From positions 463,542 to 513,256 of the forward strand of contig BJOX01000037.1 of the NCBI GenBank assembly GCA_009731375.1: a DNA stretch of 49,715 nt, in the 5' to 3' direction. The notes beneath the pieces were generated by a model. The model had not been told where the DNA came from. It saw nothing but the letters and a program-made list of their open reading frames with translations, and made no database searches. Below are positions 23,353 through 30,900 of the stretch, piece by piece. This DNA is from Paulinella micropora. Its lineage: Eukaryota; Cercozoa; Imbricatea; Euglyphida. Position numbers and translations under genes: made by a program. The stretch's first letter is position 1; every line of letters starts with the position of its first letter.

Positions 23353-23375
23353 GTCGGAGTAGACTCTACCCCGAC
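23353..23375. repeat. Palindromic hairpin site 13
   Basis: GTCGGAGTAG, ACT, CTACCCCGAC followed by a T10 run. One mismatch in the right arm. It is the last copy of the family in the window. Confidence 0.85.
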
Positions 23376-23719
23376 TTTTTTTTTTCTGTTGCACTATACA
23401 CCTTTATGCACTGTCAGGCTCCAAATGCAGAGAAGTAGACACTTCTTGTAAGTATGGTATTGTGATGGTATTGGATGATTCATAAAGTCTCTGTTTTTCT
23501 CTTCTGATTGAATATTCATATATTGCTAACTATTTAAGTCTTGCACAGTCCCATGTTTATGAGTAAATTTTTTATGACCTAACAATGATGTATATATATT
23601 AATCATCCGGTGCCTATCATTCAATATCAAAACCCTCTCTGGAGGTTGCCACCCCCCCTCCCCCCCCCCCCCCCCCCCCCAACCAAACCCCCCCCCCCCC
23701 CCCCCCCCCNNNNNNNNNN

Positions 23720-24250
23720 CGATGAAAGTCTTCACTAGAGAGAGCAAACGTTCCGCTACATATTGCGACGCCTTCCAGGTCTCGAAACAAGCATGGATGG
23801 GCACGCCGACGGATAATAAACTTCGATTCGAAGTGGGATGGAAGAGGCCTGGGGGAATGCGACCGCCGATTTCTTTTTCTTTTCGTTCGATGACATTACC
23901 AGAATCGTCCGCTTAGATCTTACGCATACTTATTTCTCTATGGGCGACTCTGTCTTTACCCAACTTCATGGCTGCCCTATTGGCGGATACATCTCGGCCC
24001 AGTTAGCGGTTATAAAGTGTATGGTCGATGAACACATTGCAATCTCCACTCGAGTTCCTCGACTCCTGCGACCTGCCGTATATGGAATTCGCCAAGTTGA
24101 CGACCTCTTGCTCATGACTGCATTACCGGTTGAACATCCGATTGTTCACCTTTTACTCTCCTTGATCCGACAATCGGGCGACAAGAAAAGTCAGTCTGAT
24201 GACCAACTGCACACAGGAGGGCTAGAGCTCGAAGAAGATCCGATCTTCCC
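23720..24250 (+). pseudogene. Reverse-transcriptase element, 3' half, part 1 (split by Ty3)
   Basis: After a frame change near 23,850 the frame running into 24,250 contains SFDDITRIVRLDLTHTYF. Then comes HGCPIGGYISAQLA (RT motif B) and GIRQVDDLLLM (RT motif C, with VDD in place of the common YVDD). These match the RT palm order and complement the motif-A fragment that stops at 9447. The frame is broken at 24,250 by the LTR retrotransposon, and the same frame resumes at 34,203 after the TCCC duplication. Together with its continuation this is an RT C-terminal half. No endonuclease domain is visible. Confidence 0.7.
24247..24250. repeat. Target site duplication, left copy (TCCC)
   Basis: Four bases TCCC lie directly before the left LTR and again directly after the right LTR (34203-34206). 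Confidence 0.8.
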
Positions 24251-24380
24251 TGTAACCGGAACAGCTACTCTGACACTTAGTCGTACCTCAACTGTAGAGG
24301 GGCAGACCAAGCATAAGAGTCAAGTAACGACAAGCCGGACAACACTTGATGCCACTATGTAATGTACGGGCCGGCCGACA
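24251..24380 (-). repeat. LTR (3' LTR in element orientation)
   Basis: 130 bp, begins TGTAACCGGAACAGC and ends CGGGCCGGCCGACA on the plus strand. Unusually short for Ty3-type LTRs. Confidence 0.92.
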
Positions 24381-24396
24381 ATCCCTTTGCCCCCTT
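24381..24396 (-). promoter_or_regulatory. Polypurine tract of the retrotransposon
   Basis: On the minus strand AAGGGGGCAAAGGGAT abuts the 3' LTR, the expected plus-strand primer site for reverse transcription. Confidence 0.7.
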
Positions 24397-24674
24397 GGGG
24401 GAAGCCGATGTAAACGGTCGACCCCCACGCCGAAGACTGACTCCTCATTCGAAGGCGCCCTCGACCGACCGATACATGACATGAAGCATCCCGGCTGTCG
24501 AATAAGTAAAAATAATTGGTCCACGTCCAGTGCGAGTCTCCCATGAGAACTCGTGCCCCCGAGCCTAGCTCTTTCACCTCAGGCATTACAAGAAGTGCCC
24601 CGTCTTGATCTCCCCTTTCCCGTAGAAAAATCAAAGTAGCCAATGATCCGTAAGCGACATCAGACTTCGTAGCT

Positions 24675-24965
24675 TCACGTTTTGACTTGTTTCCGAGGTC
24701 GTCCTCGACCCCTGTGCTCTACTGCTTCCGACTGCGTCTCTTTAGCCCTTCTCTTCTTCGCCGCCACTTCTTTCTCACATCTTGGTGCACCTATCAACAA
24801 AAATGATATGCCCGCACTTTGGACTTCGTCCCAAATACGAAGCGGAATCCTCCTTTCCTCTGTTAACTCGAACGGCATACCCAACACCACCCTTGGCATC
24901 ATTTGCACCGTCCATGGTGTAAAATCCTCATCGTCCTTCTCGATGGACGCATCCCACTGCTCCAA
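24675..24965 (-). CDS. Shifted-frame C-terminal extension of the polyprotein with AT-hook
   Basis: A 96-codon frame overlaps the end of the main polyprotein in another frame and ends with TGA. Its sequence looks coding: acidic (IEKDDEDFTPWTV), then a lysine-rich stretch, then RGRGRPRKQVKT, a textbook AT-hook (GRP core). The last 25 or so residues of the main frame look random by comparison. The natural protein probably moved into this frame near 24,969, either by a 1-base lesion or by programmed frameshifting. An AT-hook tail after integrase would be a DNA-tethering module in the place where chromoviruses carry a chromodomain. Confidence 0.55.
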   Translation of the reverse strand: MEQWDASIEKDDEDFTPWTVQMMPRVVLGMPFELTEERRIPLRIWDEVQSAGISFLLIGAPRCEKEVAAKKRRAKETQSEAVEHRGRGRPRKQVKT

Positions 24966-27900
24966 ATCTTGCCGTCTCGAAATACTGGCGCAAAGATTCT
25001 TTCCCGCGTCATATCAATAACACTCTTGCTCCTCCAAAAGTGCATTGTCGGAGCAAGTCCCAACGCAGCCCGTACCCGCGTTCTAGGCTGTACATACGTA
25101 ACCTGCATTAAAAAGAAATAATCAAAGTCCTTATCCATGACCGTATCCTCGTGCGGTCGACATAGATAGAACTTATCAACCTGCCAGTCGATCTTAGCCA
25201 CTTCCTTACCGGCTATCCACGGTTTCTTCCATACCGTGCCTTTCCGATCCGACATTTCCGATGACTTCGGAATTTCCCTCCCATCTTTGACGTCTACCTT
25301 GACGTCCGAAGCCGAACGATCCTGTTGTCCAGCATTCCTGGCCTCAGCCTTTTCTTCCTTCTGTTGCTTTCGCAACGCCTCCTCACGCTCCTTGCGCGTA
25401 AGCAATGCTGGCGGCTGTCTAAACGCTGGTGCAATACGCCTCAGCGCTTGTTCCTCATTCTCGTCCTCCAGCAAATAAGGACTGAACTTCGCCAACCGAC
25501 GAACATGAACAATCTGTTCCCTTCCACGTGCCCCCGTAGGTGCAATCTTGTAATTGTACGCACCCGTCTGACGTACTATCTTAAATGGCCCATGCCACTT
25601 ATTGTAAAACTTAATCGATACCCCTTTCGGTACCGTCGGTACATACAGCAACACTGTATCACCTTCCTTGTACTCCACATGAGAGTACTTGCCCATTTCC
25701 TGTTCCCGCTGAACCTCTCTCAGCGTCTCCCGACACTTCTCAATCGCACTCCGTGCTTCCGCGATCGCTCGTAAGCGAACTCCTAACAGTTCACACGGTT
25801 CCCACTTATCAGGCTGAAACAACAGTTCCGTCGGCGTGTTTATCGCCCGTCCATAGACCACCTGATGCGGACTGACACCCCGCGCGTGTCCGCCTAACGA
25901 CGCCGAAGCTAAATTGTTGACAGCAAACGTGAACATAGGTACCACATATACCCAGTTAAGCTGGCTGTTCTTACAATAAGTCTTCAACGCTGCCTTCAAC
26001 GTCCTGTGAACGCGTTCAATCTTACCATTCGCCATTGGGTTAAAAGCAGTCACATACTGCCAATCGAACCCAAAGAACTTGGCAATCCTTTGCGAAACCT
26101 CATTCGCGAAACTCGTTCCTCTATCCGAAATAATCCTTCTCGGTATCCCAATACGGCCGAATACCTGATCAATCAGCGCCGCCGCTGTCACTTCCGCTGT
26201 CACATCCGTAACAGGGACAGTAATGACATAATTGGAAGTTCGATCAATAACCGTTAAGAGATATTTGAATTTTTCCGTTCCCGCCTCTGGAAAAGGACCC
26301 ACATGATCGATATGCAAGGTATCGAAAATATCCAGAGTGATATCATATTCACCCTTAAGCCCCATCTTCGGCCTATATGGCAACTTAGCCATCTGACAAT
26401 GAGGACAACCCTTCACAAACTCCTTAACCCGTTCTCCCAGGTTATTCCACCAAAAACGTCTCCTTAACGACCACGTCATCCTTTCCACCCCCGGGTGGCT
26501 CTGCATAGGACAATGATGCGCCGCAATTAACAAAGACGTTCTGAGTTCCTGCGGAACCCATAACAACCATCGATCCTCCTCATTGGTATATACGCCATCT
26601 TTTCCCATATACCAAAGGAGTCCATCCTTTAGTACCAAGCACCGCTTGAGTTTCCTTATGTCAATGTCCTCGGGCCTTGCCTGTGGATTGAGCAGATGTT
26701 CTCTCAACTCCTTATACTCCGTACTTTCCTTTGTGAAAGTCCGAAAAGTTTCCACCGACGCCAGTCTGACTGCCGTGTCAGTTTCCAACTGGAATCGAAC
26801 CTTTTCCGGATGTGCCTCCGGTAACTGAAAAAGATGTTCCTCCTTAACTTTTTCTTCATCCTCCAAGTTAAGGCACATCGGGCCCTTCGGTAACAAGACC
26901 GCGTTAAAGGCACCCTGCCTTCCTTCCATAACATCCTCCCCCTCTTTCCTATCCGCGGTCCTTGCTTCCGCCCATAGGATATCCTCACACGCCTCTCTCG
27001 CGATCGGCGAGTAACAGCATGCACATTTGTCTCGTGCCGCTACCTCGACTGCTTCCAACGCAGACACTTCCTCGCTGCGCGTGTCACGTTGATTGTTATT
27101 ATGCGTGAACGGATGATACCAAAGCCCCGATGGCAACTTGGTGTCTTCCGCTCCCTGTTCCTCCCAATCATGTAGATCCACATCATGACCCATGATTGCG
27201 AACACCGCCCCCGGCGTTCGAAATTCAAACTGTGCCATTCGCACCTCCTTGACCGTATTACGTCGCTGTAAATCATCAACGGCCTTATCCTTCTGTCCAC
27301 TCTTGTCCTCATACCGAGAACAAAAATCAGGGACAACATTCCTTTTGCCCTTGATGTAATGAATGGTGAAGTCATACTCCGCCAATTCCAACTGCCACCT
27401 GGCCAACCTACCTGTATGATCTCCAGACATGAGCCATAGCAGGTTATGATGGTCCGTTCTAACCAAAATGTTAGGAGTACCCCACAGGTATTCCCGCAAC
27501 CTCTGGAAAGCCCACACTATAGCGAGTGCTTCCCGCTGCCTTGTGCAGTATTCCTTTTCCGCCGGTATCAGCTGCCGGCTGATGAACATAACGGGCCGCA
27601 ACTGCCCAATGGACTTGTCCATCTGTTGAAGCACCGCTCCTACCGCGTACGAAGACGCGTCAGTGTCGAGCACGAACTGTTCCTTCCAGTCAGGTAACAT
27701 AAGAACTCGACCTCCCTGCCTTGGGTCTTTAGCGATCTCATCCTTGAGCTCCGCTATCACTCTCGTGACTTCCTCCGGCCATGGGTCGTCCCCGACCCCT
27801 TGCTTCAGGAATTTCCTGACCACCGCTACTCTTTCCGCAAACCCCGGAATGAATTCACCATAATACTGAGCCAGCGATATAAAGGAATGTAAGTCCGTCC

Positions 27901-30900
27901 GAGTCTTTGGCATCGGCATAGACGCTACATAGTTCCTCTTTTCATATGCAATCGCACACCGACCCTCTGAGATCTCATATCCCAGGTACTGTATCTTTCT
28001 TTGTGCGAAGCCACATTTCTGTGCATTTAAGCGCAATCCAAACGCGCTTATACGTCGCAAGACGTCCTGCACGTGTTCCACGTGTTTCTCCATACTCTCT
28101 GAATACATGATAATATCATCTATGTAACAGAAAGCATAATCCTCCGTCGACCCAAGACGAACCACCGTCGCCTCATCGTCGTACTCCTTCCCCAGCATCT
28201 TAGTCATAGCATGCTGAAATAGACCCGGAGAGCACTTAAGACCCATCGGTAATACCTTCCACACGTATGTAGTCATTCCGACCATAAACGCTGTGAGATA
28301 CCGACATGACTCATTAAGAGGGATTTGCCAAAACCCGCTCTTAAGATCAAGCGTAGTATACACCTTCGCATGCTTGAGCCGGTTGATCCCCTTCCTGAGA
28401 TCCGGTACCGGTGTCTCGATCTGCTTCAGAATCTTATTGATCCTATAGTAATTGATACACATACGTAAGGACCCATCCGGCTTGGGCGCCATACGCACAG
28501 GTGAAGACACCTCCGATAAGCGTGCCTCAATGATGTCCTTCTCCAAAAGCTCCTGAGTGATTTCCCGAGCCATCCGATCCTCGTGATAGCTCATACGTGA
28601 CGGTCTCCTGTGACCCACCACGTCTTCACCCAGCTTCCGTCCAAAGTTAGCCTCGTAACCCCGAACAGAGCCCGCCTCAAGAGGCCCAAATACCTCCATA
28701 TTATTCTCCAAGATACCCTTGAGGGCATCTCGCTCCTTCATAGTACCTTCCCAAGTACTATATTTCTCCGCAATAGCCTTTTCCGCGGCTATCCTAGCCT
28801 CCTCAATCTCCTTATGAGAGGCCTTACGTGATAACTGCGCCACATCCTCCATCGGAATAGGCCGCTCATCCTCACGTACCATCGTCCCATGGTACCTAGT
28901 TTCCTCCTTGCCTCTCCACTGGGCAAGCTGTGCCACATGATCTATGATAATGGCATATTGCATTGCATGCGTGCGGTGATATATACCCGATATCCAAGAG
29001 AAGGCTTGCTTTCTCACATCCGCCATCTCACGTTGCATTAACTTGGCCCCATAAGCCAACGCCTTCTCCTTCGTCCCCAATCGTAAAGCCAAGACCAGCT
29101 TATGGCCTCTATGTGGGATCGGGACCGGGTCATCAATAAGATGATCCTCTATATCCTGCCACCACATTTCCGTCCGAGTTCCCACTGGGATGACTATAGT
29201 GAAATCATCCACCGATAGCCTGTTTTTCAAGACCTCCTTAATGGCCTTGACTCCCTTAGGGAAAAACAAATTATCATCCCAGTGACTCTTCAAGAAGGCT
29301 TCTACGATCGGCTTAGGCTGCTTGACCGGCAGCTTATGTTGGGTAACATTCCAAACCACATGAGACGTCGTGGTCGAATGCACATCTATATAGACATGCT
29401 GATCACCGGCATCCTCCATGCCCGCAATCGTACCCCGCAACAATTCCGCTTTTGCTGCGTAGAGGTGTTCCAACCTCGCGTCTATCGCGGCCACTACCGC
29501 CTCATCCTTTGCGGAATCCCTACAGTCCACGTTCACGACCCTCACGTCGCGTGGGTCCCTGTAGGCCCAGCCAAAGGTTGTGGTCATGACATATTCCGTC
29601 TCCTGTATCTTGTCGTCAGAATTGTCAGCAACCACACTTGCTTCCCCAGAGTCCCCCGACTCTACTGTGCATACATGGAAGAACGAGGCTGTTACAGGCT
29701 CCTGAATGTGGGGTGTGACCGAAGGCTCCGTGCCCTCGGACACCACCTTTGTCCACCCCCAGTCAGCGCGCATGACTGGTGAGACACTCACATCCAAATC
29801 GTGCGCTACCGCACATTGGCCTTCCCGCCGTAAAGGTTCATACGGTACTACCTCGTACCGCGGAGCCACCTCGGATCCACCGTACTGCACCACGTTCAGA
29901 TCCGTATAAATCCGAGCGTGCATTCGTCTGAGGTTCCGCAGCCCCAACAGGAGACCACCAGCAAAGGCTGGGACGACCCAAAACCGATGAGAGAAAGACT
30001 TCCCGTCTTTCAAAAGGAACGTAAGCATGACTGACCCTGAGACCCCGGTCATGCCTCCCACTCCCTTGATCCTCAACCGACACGGCCGAAACCCGTGTCT
30101 AAACCATGGTTCCCTGCTCCATAGTTCAATAAATTCCTTCCCGAGTACATTCAGAGATGCCATTGTATCATTGCCCACAATGCATTCCTGCTGTACATCC
30201 TCAATAAAAATTTTAGTGAATAATAAAGGCAATTCAGCTTTCCCCGGGCCACACCCGTCCGCTGAAAGTGCTTCATAACCACCAAAATATTTACTATCAA
30301 GCGCCTCCGACGCTAACTCCACATTAAGGTCCGTGCCTTTATTCATCACCGGACATAGAGTGTCCCTGTGACTATCAAGGTCCTCAACCTGCTCATTCTG
30401 TCCATCCTGGCCTTCCAAGGCCACCGCGTCCGTAGCTTCCTGGACTCCCCGCGTTACCACGCGTGTCCTATCATCAAATCGCAGGTCATGAGTAACCATG
30501 TCGCCTCCGTGGCCGACAGGCAACTCACCCGACTTATTCTCCCTCCCGACCTCCGAGTCAGGCGCTGGGATTGCCTCCTGGGATCCCTGGCCCCGCACTT
30601 GCATTAATGCTTTGCCCTGCACATTCACCAACATGTCCACTAGCGTTATACCAAACGCCATACCCTGGACTTGTTGCTGCGGAGGCATCTGCCCTCCGAC
30701 GGTCCCCTGACCGCCTCCCATCGGCATACCAGGAGCAGGCAAGATTGGTGCTGGAGGGATGTAAGACTGTCCCCCATAAGCAACCACCTGCTGCTGTGGC
30801 TGCCCTTGGTAGAACTGCTGCTGCATCGGCTGCCCGTAGCCTACTGGTAACTGCTGCCCCGGAGCTGGACCCGCATAGTAAGCACCTGCTCCCGCCTGCT

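Larger units (their letters stand above)
22307..23639. other. Non-coding tail of the island
   Basis: No exon I can defend. It contains hairpin sites 12 and 13, a (TA)n run at about 22694-22772 and AT-rich sequence. It ends at poly-C tracts (23644-23709) and a 10-N gap. Confidence 0.6.

Noticed and set aside
9809-23375. Intrinsic (rho-independent) terminators: a hairpin followed by a T run
   Set aside because: The shape fits, but the sites lie inside introns of eukaryotic genes in both orientations and recur with the same sequence, which marks a repeat family.
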